Source: Bradyrhizobium erythrophlei (GTDB taxonomy: Bacteria; Pseudomonadota; Alphaproteobacteria; Rhizobiales; Xanthobacteraceae). Taken from it: a DNA stretch of 64,000 nt. The position numbers and the translations under genes are program-made. Shown piece after piece: positions 25,921 to 35,350 of the stretch. The notes under the pieces were generated by a model. That model worked only from the letters and a program-made list of their open reading frames with translations. It did not search any database and had not been told where the DNA came from. The DNA lies in contig NZ_LT670817.1 of NCBI RefSeq assembly GCF_900129425.1, positions 3,348,001-3,412,000 of the forward strand. The letters run 5' to 3'. Within the stretch, counting starts at the first letter, position 1. Each line of letters begins with the position of its first letter.

Positions 25921-26075
25921 GACCTCGTTTCCGTTCCGCTTTATGTCCATTCAAGATGATGCCGGACCAAGTCGCAGGCACTGGAATTGTTTCCCGATTG
26001 GGACCGATTGCATGGCTTTCTAGTAAAGATTGCATGAATTTTGGGGGCGGTTCCACGGGATCGCCGTCAGATATA

Positions 26076-26103
26076 AGCCCCGGCACGACGGGGCCGGGGC
26101 TTT
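26076..26103 (-). terminator. Stem-loop terminator after Gly/His-rich gene
   Basis: AGCCCCGGC at 26076-26084 pairs perfectly with GCCGGGGCT at 26093-26101. On the minus strand the stem is followed by TTATATCT, so it probably ends transcription of the gene at 26129-26389; TTT on the plus strand gives some bidirectional potential. Confidence 0.7.
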
Positions 26104-26128
26104 CGAGGCAGGGATCGGACGATTCAGA

Positions 26129-26389
26129 TCAATAGCAGCGGTTGATCAGGCGCCAACGGGGTCCCCAAGGCGTCGGGACCAATCGGCGCACATAGCAGCC
26201 GCCGTAGCCATAGCCATAATAGGCCGGCCCGCCGACAAAGAAGCGGGGACCGCCCCAGCCGCCATGCCATCCACCGTGCCAGCCATGACCGCCATAGTGA
26301 CCGCCGAAGGCGGAGGCTGAGGTCGGCGCCAGCGCGGTCGTGCCCAGCGAGGCCGCGGCAACCGCGATGAGCGAGAGTTTGCGTAACAT
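26129..26389 (-). CDS. Small secreted Gly/His/Trp-rich protein
   Basis: 86 residues from ATG 26389, which has AGGAG 8 bases upstream; the longer frame upstream is not supported. A signal peptide (MLRKLSLIAVAAASLG to SASAFG) is followed by an HYGGHGWHGGWHGGWGGPRF region with a Gly/His/Trp/Tyr repeat and a C-terminal YVRRLVPTPWGPRWRLINRCY-type segment. Such proteins are frequent in Bradyrhizobium and have no defined role; the His-Gly repeats could bind metals or surfaces, which is inference only. Confidence 0.8.
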   Translation of the reverse strand: MLRKLSLIAVAAASLGTTALAPTSASAFGGHYGGHGWHGGWHGGWGGPRFFVGGPAYYGYGYGGCYVRRLVPTPWGPRWRLINRCY

Positions 26390-26663
26390 GGTCTTCTCCT
26401 TTGAGGTTCGACGCCGTCGGCGCCACCGGTGAGGTTGGGCTCCTAATGCCCTGAACTCGGGGGCCGCTCGGTCGATCAAAACCTAGGCTCAAGAAACTGA
26501 ACGAAGCCCGGACGGTCGTTTCAGGAAGGGTTCATGTTTGTGAAATTGCTGTAATTCCTGATATCAGTCGGCAGCGGACGCATTCCGTCGGATCGCTTGC
26601 CGTTCGCCGGCTGCGCCGATATAAGCGCCGCAACTCCCATCAGCGCTTCTCGAGGAAGAAATC

Positions 26664-27086
26664 ATGGCGATTGAACGCACCTTTTCGATTATCAAGCCCG
26701 ACGCCACCGCGCGCAATCTGACGGGCGCGATCAATGCCCTGATCGAAAAGGCCGGACTGCGGATCGTCGCCCAGAAGCGCATTCGCATGACGCGCGAGCA
26801 GGCCGAAACCTTCTACGCCGTGCACAAGGCACGCCCGTTCTTCGGCGAGCTGGTGGACTTCATGATTTCGGCTCCGGTGGTGGTCCAGGTTCTCGAAGGC
26901 GAGAACGCCGTGCTCAAGCACCGCGACGTCATGGGTGCGACCGATCCTTCCAAGGCGGCCGAGGGCACGATCCGCAAACTGCACGCCAAGTCGATCGGCG
27001 AAAACTCGGTGCATGGTTCCGATGCCCCGGAGACCGCGGCCATCGAGATCGCCCAGTTTTTCTCGGGCAACGAAATCGTCGGTTGA
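26664..27086 (+). CDS. ndk: Nucleoside diphosphate kinase
   Basis: 140-residue Ndk, which balances NTP and dNTP pools. It has the phosphorylated His117 in ENSVHGSD, the start TFSIIKPDA, and the R-x-x-MGATDPSKAAEGTIR nucleotide-binding loop. ATG 26664 has GAGGAAG upstream. Single gene; the divergent region to its left holds its promoter. Confidence 0.98.
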   Translation: MAIERTFSIIKPDATARNLTGAINALIEKAGLRIVAQKRIRMTREQAETFYAVHKARPFFGELVDFMISAPVVVQVLEGENAVLKHRDVMGATDPSKAAEGTIRKLHAKSIGENSVHGSDAPETAAIEIAQFFSGNEIVG

Positions 27087-27158
27087 TTGGCGCCGGCGTC
27101 GGCGCGCAATTTGGTCGATGATGCAGCGGGGAGGCCGCTTGCGCCAAAGGGGTAGGCT

Positions 27159-27992
27159 GTGAACTGGCTGCTGCAGGTCGTTGATCCCGCAAATACCGAC
27201 GCGTTTTTCACGCAATTTCAGGCCGACATGCAGACGCCGGCGTTTTGGCTCGCGGTCGGCAAGATCATCTGGATCAACGTGTTGTTGTCCGGCGACAATG
27301 CGCTGGTGATTGCGCTTGCGTGCCGGGGACTGCACCCCAGGCAGCGGCTGTGGGGCATGATCATCGGCGCCGGCATCGCGGTGATCCTGTTGATCGTGTT
27401 CACCGGTATCGTCGCGACGTTGATGGTTTTGCCGTATCTGAAGTTGGCCGGCGGCCTCGCACTGCTGGCCATCGCTGCAAAGCTTCTGGTACCGGAAGAT
27501 GAAGGCGACGACGTCACTGCGGGCACGAGTCTCTGGCACGCCGTTCGAATTGTCGTGATCGCAGATATCGTCATGAGTCTGGACAACGTCATTGCAGTCG
27601 CCGCTGCCGCGAACGGTCAGCTTCCGCTGTTGATCCTGGGCCTGGCTATCAGCATTCCCATGATCATTGCCGGCGCGGCATTGATCATGATGATACTCGA
27701 CCGGATGCCAATTCTCGTTTGGCTGGGCGCGGCGTTGCTGGGCTGGATCGGAGGCGGCGTGATCGCGACCGATCCCGCCATTGGCCCGCGGCTGCACCAG
27801 TTGCTCGCCGGCGACGTCAGTCTGAATATCGACACCACTTCATCGCTATTCGGGTTTGCAGAGCATCTCCGGTTCGACGGCGAGATCGACGAATTTGTGC
27901 TCGCATTGTTTGGCGCGGCCATTGTGCTCATCGTCGGATCGATGTGGAGGCGCCGCAAGTTGCAAGAGACGGAAACGCCTGCGGCGGTATGA
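27159..27992 (+). CDS. TerC/YjbE family integral membrane protein (copy 1)
   Basis: 277-residue multi-helix protein with the paired TerC-family motifs INVLLSGDNALVIALA (around residues 40-55) and ADIVMSLDNVIAVAAAANG. These acidic-Asn motifs are thought to bind or transport divalent cations; bacterial relatives export manganese or are linked to tellurite resistance and protein metalation. Start is GTG 27159 with AGGGG upstream. A paralogue follows immediately (28131-28961), so this is a tandem duplication. The C-terminal loop before the last helix is the most divergent part between the copies. Confidence 0.9.
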   Translation: MNWLLQVVDPANTDAFFTQFQADMQTPAFWLAVGKIIWINVLLSGDNALVIALACRGLHPRQRLWGMIIGAGIAVILLIVFTGIVATLMVLPYLKLAGGLALLAIAAKLLVPEDEGDDVTAGTSLWHAVRIVVIADIVMSLDNVIAVAAAANGQLPLLILGLAISIPMIIAGAALIMMILDRMPILVWLGAALLGWIGGGVIATDPAIGPRLHQLLAGDVSLNIDTTSSLFGFAEHLRFDGEIDEFVLALFGAAIVLIVGSMWRRRKLQETETPAAV

Positions 27993-28000
27993 GACGGCAC

Positions 28001-28022
28001 GTCGGGCCGTTCAAGGCCCGAC
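28001..28022 (+). terminator. Stem-loop between the two TerC-family genes
   Basis: GTCGGGCC at 28001-28008 pairs perfectly with GGCCCGAC at 28015-28022 around a 6-base loop. It starts 8 bases after the stop of the first copy. No T-run follows, so it may attenuate or stabilise the transcript rather than fully terminate it. Confidence 0.5.
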
Positions 28023-28130
28023 GCGCTAATCTCCCACATGACTGCCTTCCAGATTCGCGACAAATAGCCGCCAGACGCCCCCGCTGTTTTGCGATAGCGA
28101 GGGGGAGTACAGCCGCTCGTGGAGGTCGGA

Positions 28131-28961
28131 TTGAACTGGCTCTCGGAATTTTTCAATCCTTCCGCGATCAGCGCTGTATTCACGCAATTCAACGCTGAAA
28201 TCCATCACCCGCAATTCTGGGTGGCCTTCGCTAAAATCATCTGGATCAATGTGCTGTTGTCCGGCGACAACGCGCTGGTGGTCGCGCTGGCGTGTCGTCG
28301 ACTGGAACAGCGCCAGCGGCTGTGGGGCATGATTCTAGGCTCGGCTGCGGCGGTAGTATTGCGCATCATCTTTACCGCTGTTGTCGCGACGGTGATGGCA
28401 CTGCCGTACCTCAAGCTCGCCGGCGGACTGGCGCTGATCGTGATTGCCGCAAAACTGCTGGTGCCCGAAAGCAGGGACGAGGACGGCGTCAAGTCAGCGT
28501 CGCATCTGTGGGCCGCGGTACAAATCGTGGTGGTCGCGGATATCGTCATGAGTCTTGACAACGTGATTGCGGTCGCCGCCGCCGCCAATGGCAGCATTTC
28601 GCTGCTGATCCTCGGACTAGCAAGCAGCATTCCATTGATCGTCGCCGGGGCGGCGCTGCTCATGGCGCTGCTCGATCGTCTGCCGGTTCTGGTATGGGCC
28701 GGCGCGGCCCTGCTGGGCTGGATCGCCGGCGACGTCATCGCGACCGATCCAGCGGTTCATCCGAGGCTGCAGAGTCTTTTGGATGGTTCGGTCGGCGTGG
28801 AACTCGACGCGTTGCTGGCGTTATTGGGAGTGGCACCGCTTTTTGTCGGCGGCGAAGGGGCGGGGGAAGTTGCTTGCGCCGTGTTGGGCGCTATCGTTGT
28901 ACTGGTGGTGGGGTGGATCTGGCGAAGGCGCAGTCTCCAACGCATCGAACAGGGGATATAA
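28131..28961 (+). CDS. TerC/YjbE family integral membrane protein (copy 2)
   Basis: 276-residue paralogue of the preceding gene, sharing INVLLSGDNALVVALA, LPYLKLAGGLAL and ADIVMSLDNVIAVAAAANG. The start is inferred as TTG 28131: the first copy begins GTG-AAC-TGG-CTG and this one TTG-AAC-TGG-CTC, with GGAGG five bases before it. A GTG at 28119 is an in-frame alternative with GGGGGAG upstream. It presumably acts on the same kind of ion. The segment after the fifth helix (residues about 210-235) differs from copy 1, hinting at separate roles or regulation. Confidence 0.88.
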   Translation: MNWLSEFFNPSAISAVFTQFNAEIHHPQFWVAFAKIIWINVLLSGDNALVVALACRRLEQRQRLWGMILGSAAAVVLRIIFTAVVATVMALPYLKLAGGLALIVIAAKLLVPESRDEDGVKSASHLWAAVQIVVVADIVMSLDNVIAVAAAANGSISLLILGLASSIPLIVAGAALLMALLDRLPVLVWAGAALLGWIAGDVIATDPAVHPRLQSLLDGSVGVELDALLALLGVAPLFVGGEGAGEVACAVLGAIVVLVVGWIWRRRSLQRIEQGI

Positions 28962-28998
28962 CGGCGCCGCTGCGTTAGCCAATCTTCAGGCGGCGGTC

Positions 28999-30501
28999 TC
29001 AGCGCCTCACGATCGATCCAGATCGCCCGACCAGCCGCGCCAGCTGCTTGAAACGGCTGCCGACGCGATCGGCGACGAGGTCGACCATTCGGTGCTCGAA
29101 CACCAGCATCAGCTTGCGGCCCTGGCTTCGGAAGTGGGTTGCCGGCAATACGCCGGGCCGCGCCGCCGATATCAGATGGGCGACGCGAAAGGCCGCGCCG
29201 AGCAGGCGGGCACGCTCGACCATGGCCGGCGGCACCAACTCCCGAATGATCGCCGGCGGTTCATTTTGTTCGCCCAGGCCGGCATAGCGGTAGAACACCG
29301 ACAGCGCGACAAACGCCCGGCCTTGATGGCTGATGCAGCCGAAATTTCCATTGGTGATGAGATTGAGCGTCTGCTCGCCGCGGTAATCCGGATGTACCCG
29401 CCATCCGATGTCGGACAGCAGGCAAGCGGCATGGCGCAGACGGCGATCTTCGTCGGTCTCCCGCAACTTGACGACCCGTGCCAGACGATCGGTCCATTCG
29501 ATCAGTTCTTCGGCATGGCGCGCCGACCGCGACAACAACTCGTTCAGCTCCTGCGCGGCGCAGATCAGGCCGTCCTTGGAGCGTTCGTTCTGCGGCAGCA
29601 TCTCGTAGAGCAGGCCCTCGCGCACCCCGAAGGTCGAAAAGACGATGGTCTTCGGTTTGGCGACCCGGATGATGTATTCGAGAACGAGCGCCGCATAGGT
29701 CAACAGCGGCCGTCGTGCGTCGGCGACGACTTCGATGTTGGCCAGCATGTTCGCCGAGGCCAGACGGCGCAGGCGCCGGGCGAAATCGAGCGCTTGCGGC
29801 GCCGATATCGAATAGCCGTGCATCACCCGCAGCGGATAACCGCTCTGGACGATATGGATGCGCGCCAGCGCCCGCCACGTTCCGCCGACCGCGTAAAACG
29901 CCCGGCCGCCGCCGGCCTTGAGCTGGGCCACGTCGGAAAGTTCGGTTTTGACGATACGTTCGGCGCGTTTCAGCGATTTGTGCGATAAATCCTGTAACGC
30001 CAGACTTCCAAGCGGCAGCGTCACCCCGCTGTGAACGCGGTTGCCTCGCACGTCGATCAGTTCCAGCGAACCGCCACCGAGATCGCCGACAATGCCGTCC
30101 GGCTTGTGAATGCCTGACACAACGCCGAGCGCCGACAATTTCGCTTCGCGCGGACCGGACAGGATTTCGATCGGGACGCCGCAGATGCTTTCGGCCTTGG
30201 CGATGAAGTCGGGGCCGTTGGTGGCGTCGCGGCAGGCAGCGGTGGCGATCGCGTGCACGCGGCCGACTTTCATCACCCGGCACAGCGCACGAAAGCGCCT
30301 TAGCGACGTCAGGGCCTTGGCGACGGCGTCCGGCGCCAGCAGCCCGGTGGTCTGGACCTCGCGGCCGAGGCCGCACAGGGCCTTCTCGTTGAAAATCGTG
30401 ACGAGGCTGCGCGCCATCGATTCATAGACGACGAGACGCACCGAATTCGAGCCGATGTCGATGACCGCGACGCTGGGTGCGCGCTTGCGCGGTCGCTTCA
30501 C
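28999..30501 (-). CDS. ppx: Exopolyphosphatase / guanosine pentaphosphate phosphohydrolase
   Basis: 500-residue Ppx/GppA protein. The ASKHA-type phosphate loops are visible: AVIDIGSNSVRLVVYE near residue 13 and VGDLGGGSLELIDV near 140, with a C-terminal HD-like helical domain (RHAACLLSDIGWRVHPDYR). It hydrolyses terminal phosphates of polyphosphate and may act on pppGpp. It lies 12 bases after ppk1 on the same strand, so synthesis and breakdown of polyphosphate are encoded together. Confidence 0.94.
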   Translation of the reverse strand: MKRPRKRAPSVAVIDIGSNSVRLVVYESMARSLVTIFNEKALCGLGREVQTTGLLAPDAVAKALTSLRRFRALCRVMKVGRVHAIATAACRDATNGPDFIAKAESICGVPIEILSGPREAKLSALGVVSGIHKPDGIVGDLGGGSLELIDVRGNRVHSGVTLPLGSLALQDLSHKSLKRAERIVKTELSDVAQLKAGGGRAFYAVGGTWRALARIHIVQSGYPLRVMHGYSISAPQALDFARRLRRLASANMLANIEVVADARRPLLTYAALVLEYIIRVAKPKTIVFSTFGVREGLLYEMLPQNERSKDGLICAAQELNELLSRSARHAEELIEWTDRLARVVKLRETDEDRRLRHAACLLSDIGWRVHPDYRGEQTLNLITNGNFGCISHQGRAFVALSVFYRYAGLGEQNEPPAIIRELVPPAMVERARLLGAAFRVAHLISAARPGVLPATHFRSQGRKLMLVFEHRMVDLVADRVGSRFKQLARLVGRSGSIVRR

Positions 30502-30513
30502 CGGAAAGACCCC

Positions 30514-32727
30514 TTATGATGAATGCTGGCGTTCGGTACGGCGCGTGAGGCGGCGCGGCGAAGATTCCTTGAGCGACTTTCCACGGCCTGACAGACTCGG
30601 ATTCGTCATGAAATAATTGTGCAGGTTGAAGGGCTCCTCGCCCTTGGCGGCCTTCATACGCGTTGACGATCCATCCGGCAACAACTGCCAGCTCTGTTCG
30701 TTATCCTTCAGATTCGCGACCATGATCTGCTCGAGAACCTGCTGATGCACCGTGGGATTTTGCAGCGGACAGAGGATTTCGACACGCCGGTCGAGGTTGC
30801 GCGGCATCATGTCGGCCGACGAGATATACACCGCCGCCTTGGCGCCGGGCAGCCCTTGTCCCATGCCGAAGCAGTAGATTCGGCCATGTTCGAGGAAACG
30901 GCCGATGATCGATTTGACGCGGATATTTTCTGACAGTCCGGGAATCCCGGGCCGCAGGCAGCAAATGCCGCGCACCACCAGTTCGATCGACACGCCGGCT
31001 TGCGACGCTTCGTAGAGCGCGTCGATGATATCGGGATCGACCAGCGAGTTCATCTTCATCCAGATCGCCGCCGGCCTGCCATGATGGGCATGGCTGGTCT
31101 CGCCGCGAATATGTTCGAGCATGCGCTTGCGCAGGGTGAGCGGCGATACCGCCATCTTCTCGATATCGCTCGGTTCCGCGTAGCCCGTGATGTAGTTGAA
31201 GACCCGCGCGGCGTCGCGCCCGATGATCGGATCGGACGTGAAATAGGACAGATCGGTGTAGATGCGCGCGGTGACCGGATGATAGTTCCCGGTGCCGGTA
31301 TGGACGTAGGTCGTGAGGCTGCCGCCTTCGCGGCGCACGATCAGCGACAGCTTGGCGTGGGTTTTCAGTTCGAGAAATCCGTACACGACCTGTACGCCGG
31401 CGCGTTCGAGATCGCGCGCCCAGCGGATGTTGGCTTCCTCATCGAACCGCGCCTTGAGCTCGATCAGCGCGGTCACCGACTTTCCGGCCTCCGCGGCCTC
31501 CGCCAGCGCCCGCACGATCGGCGAGTTGTTCGAGGTGCGATAGAGCGTCTGCTTGATGGCGACCACGTCGGGGTCGCGGGCGGCCTGCTGCAGGAACTGC
31601 ACCACGACATCGAACGATTCATAGGGATGATGGACGATCAGATCCTTTTGCCGGATCGCGGCGAAGATGTCGCCGCCATGATCGCGCACGCGTTCGGGAT
31701 GACGCGGCACATAGGGAACGAATTCGAGATCGGGCCGGTCGAGCCGGGTCAGTTGCGACAACTCGTTCATCGCCAGCACGCCGTCGACCAGCAGCACCTC
31801 GTCGTCGGTGGTGGAAAGCGCGCGCTGCACGAAAGCGCGCAGTTCCTCCGGCATCTTGGCTTCGATTTCGAGCCGGATCACCGATCCCCGGCGCCGCCGC
31901 TTCAGCGCGGTTTCGAACAGCCGAACCAGATCTTCGGCCTCTTCCTCGATTTCGAGTTCGGAATCCCTGATGATGCGGAAAGCACCCTGGCCTTTGACGG
32001 TATAGCCGGGGAACAGCCGACCGATGAACAGTCCGGTGGCCTGTTCCAGTGTAATCAGCCGCACCGCGCCGTCCTTGCCCGAGGGCATACGAATGAAGCG
32101 ATCGATCTTGCCCGGCATACGAATGAGCGCGTTCATCGGCTTGCCGTCGGAATCCCGTGCCAGATGCAGCGCGATGGTAAATCCAAGGCTCGGGATGAAC
32201 GGAAATGGGTGCGCCGGATCGATCGCGAGCGGCGTCAGCAACGGGAAAATATTGCGGAGGAAATGATCCTCGATCCAGGATCGCTCGGTCTTGCTGACGT
32301 CGCGGCCATCGACGAGGATGATACCCACCTCGGCGAGGATGCCGCGCAGATCGCGCCAGATCGCCTGTTGATCGGTGGCGAGATGGGAAACCGCTTCGTT
32401 GATGAGGACGAGCTGCTCGGAGGGGGTGAGGCCGTCCGGACTGCGCTCGGCAATGCCCTCGCGCACCTGGGCCTTGATGCCGGCGACGCGGACCATGAAG
32501 AATTCATCAAGGTTATTGGCGGAAATCGACAGAAATCGCACCCGCTCGAGCGCGGGATGGCCGGGATTGACCGATTCCTCCAACACCCGGCGGTTGAAGT
32601 GGAGCCAGGAAAGCTCGCGATTGATGAAGCGTTCGGGGCTGGAACCCATCGCTGGGCCAACCTCTACATCCAGTTCTTTCTCTTTAATTACAATAGCTTG
32701 CGCGGATTCCATGAAGCTTTGATCCAT
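30514..32727 (-). CDS. ppk1: Polyphosphate kinase 1
   Basis: 737-residue PPK1, which polymerises the ATP gamma-phosphate into polyphosphate. The four-domain protein shows the N-terminal FINRELSWLHFNRRVLEE, the catalytic KTHAKLSLIVRR (autophosphorylated His), HTGTGNYHPVTARIYTDLSYF, and the second conserved His in GRFLEHGRIY followed by SSADMMPRNLDRRVEI. I chose ATG 32727 (MDQSFMESAQA); an earlier ATG at 32769 and later one at 32712 are possible. Upstream lies hdaA, downstream ppx. Polyphosphate connects to stress survival and phosphate storage. Confidence 0.96.
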   Translation of the reverse strand: MDQSFMESAQAIVIKEKELDVEVGPAMGSSPERFINRELSWLHFNRRVLEESVNPGHPALERVRFLSISANNLDEFFMVRVAGIKAQVREGIAERSPDGLTPSEQLVLINEAVSHLATDQQAIWRDLRGILAEVGIILVDGRDVSKTERSWIEDHFLRNIFPLLTPLAIDPAHPFPFIPSLGFTIALHLARDSDGKPMNALIRMPGKIDRFIRMPSGKDGAVRLITLEQATGLFIGRLFPGYTVKGQGAFRIIRDSELEIEEEAEDLVRLFETALKRRRRGSVIRLEIEAKMPEELRAFVQRALSTTDDEVLLVDGVLAMNELSQLTRLDRPDLEFVPYVPRHPERVRDHGGDIFAAIRQKDLIVHHPYESFDVVVQFLQQAARDPDVVAIKQTLYRTSNNSPIVRALAEAAEAGKSVTALIELKARFDEEANIRWARDLERAGVQVVYGFLELKTHAKLSLIVRREGGSLTTYVHTGTGNYHPVTARIYTDLSYFTSDPIIGRDAARVFNYITGYAEPSDIEKMAVSPLTLRKRMLEHIRGETSHAHHGRPAAIWMKMNSLVDPDIIDALYEASQAGVSIELVVRGICCLRPGIPGLSENIRVKSIIGRFLEHGRIYCFGMGQGLPGAKAAVYISSADMMPRNLDRRVEILCPLQNPTVHQQVLEQIMVANLKDNEQSWQLLPDGSSTRMKAAKGEEPFNLHNYFMTNPSLSGRGKSLKESSPRRLTRRTERQHSS

Positions 32728-32851
32728 CCAATGCAGACGGTAGCGCGATTCCGGACAACAACAGCGCAAACCATGTGTTATCGCGATGACGTTTCAATGA
32801 CATTGATGTTCCCGCCGCCCGCGCCGTCAAGATGCGAGACAGCCTTGCAGA

Positions 32852-33541
32852 TCAACTATTGCGCAGCAATTCAGCCGCCAGCGCCCGGGTCACCGGCCGG
32901 CCGAGCCGCAAGGCTTCGGTGTCGAGGAGTTCGACGGCCTGCCGCACGGCCGCATACGACCGCTCGATCCTGGTTGTGAGGTAACTCACCACGGTCTCAT
33001 CGACGCTCAGTTGACGGTCTGCGCAGAACTTGACGATCAGCGCGCGAAACAGCTGATCGTCAGGCGGCAACAGCGATACCGTCGGCACGGCGCGCAGACG
33101 CGACCGCAGATCGCGCAGCTCAACCTGAAACGCCGACGGCGGCAGCCGCGCGGTGATCAGAACGAAGGCCTCTTCTTCCCGCGCCAGATTCAGCAGGTGG
33201 AACAGCGCCCGTTCATCGAAGTCCGAAGATTTCAAATCCTCCACGACCAGTGCCCCGGTCGCCAGCGCCCCGGGCACTGCGGTTGCGGTCAGCGCATGCG
33301 CCGATGTCGAGCGTCCGCCCGCTTGCTCGGCCCAAATGGCGGCGAGATGGCTCTTGCCGGAACCTTCCGGTCCAACCAGCAGCATGGTCCGGTTCGGCCA
33401 GTCGGGCCAGCTGTCGACCAGTGCCAGGCCTGCGGCGTTGGCCGGCCCTTCGAGAAAATTATCGCGCGTAAGGCTCTCGGCATGCGGCAGCGCGAACGCC
33501 AGCTGACGGGGTTGAACGCGGCCTGCCACGCAAGTCTCCAT
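32852..33541 (-). CDS. hdaA: DnaA regulatory inactivator HdaA
   Basis: 229-residue DnaA-related AAA+ protein without the DNA-binding domain. The N-terminal QPRQLAFALPHAES contains the clamp-binding type motif (QLAF), and the P-loop is VGPEGSGKSHLAA. The family stimulates DnaA-ATP hydrolysis with the sliding clamp to prevent re-initiation. ATG 33541 (METCVAGRVQPRQL) was chosen; the frame continues upstream without similarity. Located between the phosphatidyltransferase gene and ppk1, as in many Rhizobiales. Confidence 0.9.
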   Translation of the reverse strand: METCVAGRVQPRQLAFALPHAESLTRDNFLEGPANAAGLALVDSWPDWPNRTMLLVGPEGSGKSHLAAIWAEQAGGRSTSAHALTATAVPGALATGALVVEDLKSSDFDERALFHLLNLAREEEAFVLITARLPPSAFQVELRDLRSRLRAVPTVSLLPPDDQLFRALIVKFCADRQLSVDETVVSYLTTRIERSYAAVRQAVELLDTEALRLGRPVTRALAAELLRNS

Positions 33542-33573
33542 GCCGGAAATCGACCGGCGCACGGTTACACGGT

Positions 33574-34116
33574 CTAGGTTGCTTCGATCGTGCTCATGTG
33601 CCGCACCCACTCCACGAGATAGAGGGATACGGAAACCAAAGTAAACACCGTTACAAAGCCCATCAGGATCAGATCATACGGCGTCGGGTTGAAGCCGAAG
33701 CCGAGGGCTGCGAGCACCAATGCCGCGAATGCCACCTGTGCTGCCGTGTTGAGCTTGGACACCATCAACGGCTTCATCGGGATCGGCTTGCCGAACAACC
33801 ATGACACAATCACGGCGGTGACGATCATGATGTCGCGCGAGACCACGAGGATGACGATCCAGCGCGGCACCGCGCCCCAGATTCCGAGCGCCACGTAGAT
33901 CGAGACCAGGAGCGCCTTGTCCGCCAGCGGGTCGAGCAGCGCCCCCAGGTCGCTTGCCATATTGAAGCGTTTGGCGAGAAAGCCGTCGACCGCATCGCTC
34001 ACTCCGGCGATAACGAAAATCGCGAATGCGATTTCCATCTGGCTGGAGGCGATGGCCCAGACGATGAACGGCACCAGCAGGATGCGGCCCAGGGTAATGA
34101 TATTCGGAATACTCAC
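33574..34116 (-). CDS. CDP-alcohol phosphatidyltransferase family protein
   Basis: 180-residue membrane protein with the CDP-alcohol phosphotransferase signature spanning DAVDGFLAKRFN and LGALLDPLADK (all four catalytic Asp present; the second residue pair is AK instead of the common AR). The N-terminus SIPNIITLGRILLVPFIVW is typical of PgsA-type enzymes, which make phosphatidylglycerol phosphate, or of related cardiolipin synthases. The start is GTG 34116 with GGGAAG upstream. The open frame runs on for nearly 600 codons opposite purM and purN, but that part is a shadow. It precedes hdaA by 32 bases. Confidence 0.88.
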   Translation of the reverse strand: MSIPNIITLGRILLVPFIVWAIASSQMEIAFAIFVIAGVSDAVDGFLAKRFNMASDLGALLDPLADKALLVSIYVALGIWGAVPRWIVILVVSRDIMIVTAVIVSWLFGKPIPMKPLMVSKLNTAAQVAFAALVLAALGFGFNPTPYDLILMGFVTVFTLVSVSLYLVEWVRHMSTIEAT

Positions 34117-34272
34117 TCGGCGCTTCCCGGCTACCGGCCCGACTTCGCGAAAGATCCGGCCCTTTGCAGCCCGAACCGGTTCCTGTCTACATAGTATAAG
34201 CGCGTGCCGCTTGCGAGCCATTGCGCATGAGCGGAATCCGACGTAACCAGCCGCCATCATCTGGAACAGGCC

Positions 34273-35346
34273 ATGATCGACCGCAAAAACGGGCTCACTT
34301 ACGCGGATTCGGGCGTCGATATTGATGCGGGCAATCGTCTGGTCGATCTCATCAAACCGATGGTTCGTGCCACCGCCCGCGCGGGTGCCGACGCCGAAAT
34401 CGGCGGGTTCGGCGGGTTGTTCGATCTCAAGGCCGCGGGCTTCAAGGATCCGGTGCTGGTCGCCGCCACCGATGGCGTCGGCACCAAGGTCAAGATCGCC
34501 ATCGAGACCGGCCTGCATGGCGGCATCGGGGTGGACCTGGTGGCGATGTCGGTCAATGACCTCGTGGTGCAGGGCGCCGAGCCGCTGTTTTTTCTGGATT
34601 ATTTCGCGTGCGGCAAGCTCGATCCAGAGGCCGCCGCCGCCATCGTGGCAGGCGTAGCCGAGGGCTGCCGTGAATCCGGCTGCGCGCTGATCGGAGGCGA
34701 GACCGCAGAAATGCCCGGTCTCTACAAGGACGGCGACTACGATCTCGCAGGCTTTGCGGTCGGTGCGGCCGAACGCGGCACGCTGTTGCCGCGGCCCGAT
34801 ATCGCAGCCGGCGACGCGGTGATCGGTCTTGCCTCCTCGGGCGTTCACTCCAACGGATTTTCGCTGGTCCGCAAGATCGTCGAAACCTCCGGCCTTGGTT
34901 TTGGAGCGCAGGCGCCGTTTTCGCCGGTCATGACGCTGGGCGGCGCGCTGCTGGCGCCGACGCGGCTCTATGTGAGGTCGTGCCTGCGCGCGATCCGCGA
35001 GACCGACGCGGTCAAGGGTCTTGCGCATATCACCGGCGGCGGCTTCACCGACAATATTCCGCGCGTGCTGCCCAAGCATCTCGGCGTCGGGATCGACCTT
35101 GCGCGGCTTCCGGTGCTGCCGGTCTTCAAGTGGCTGGCAGAGCAGGGGGGCATCGCCGAACTCGAACTGCTGCGCACCTTCAATTGCGGCATCGGCATGA
35201 TCGCGATCGTGAAACCGGACGCCATCGAACAGGTCAGCGACATTCTCACCGAGGCCGGCGAGAGCGTCGCGCTGCTCGGCGAGGTGATCCCCGCAGAGGG
35301 CGAGCATCGCGTGGTTTATAACGGTCATCTCGATTTGGCGTGGTGA
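34273..35346 (+). CDS. purM: Phosphoribosylformylglycinamidine cyclo-ligase
   Basis: 357-residue PurM (AIR synthetase), closing the imidazole ring in purine synthesis. It begins LTYADSGVDIDAGNRLVD and carries the ATP/substrate motifs VAATDGVGTKVKIA, GGETAEMPGLY, and LASSGVHSNGFSLVRK. purN follows after 4 bases, forming the usual two-gene unit. Divergent from the phosphatidyltransferase gene. Confidence 0.98.
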   Translation: MIDRKNGLTYADSGVDIDAGNRLVDLIKPMVRATARAGADAEIGGFGGLFDLKAAGFKDPVLVAATDGVGTKVKIAIETGLHGGIGVDLVAMSVNDLVVQGAEPLFFLDYFACGKLDPEAAAAIVAGVAEGCRESGCALIGGETAEMPGLYKDGDYDLAGFAVGAAERGTLLPRPDIAAGDAVIGLASSGVHSNGFSLVRKIVETSGLGFGAQAPFSPVMTLGGALLAPTRLYVRSCLRAIRETDAVKGLAHITGGGFTDNIPRVLPKHLGVGIDLARLPVLPVFKWLAEQGGIAELELLRTFNCGIGMIAIVKPDAIEQVSDILTEAGESVALLGEVIPAEGEHRVVYNGHLDLAW

Positions 35347-35350
35347 GGCC

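Noticed and set aside
25729..25950. NepR-like anti-sigma factor
   Set aside because: The two-helix pattern is vaguely similar, but the key conserved residues are missing and no phyR or ecfG gene is adjacent.
28095..28131. GGGGGAGTA upstream of the second TerC gene, recalling the yybP-ykoY (manganese) riboswitch
   Set aside because: Only about 25 bases separate it from the start codon, too little for the aptamer, and the rest of the consensus is absent.
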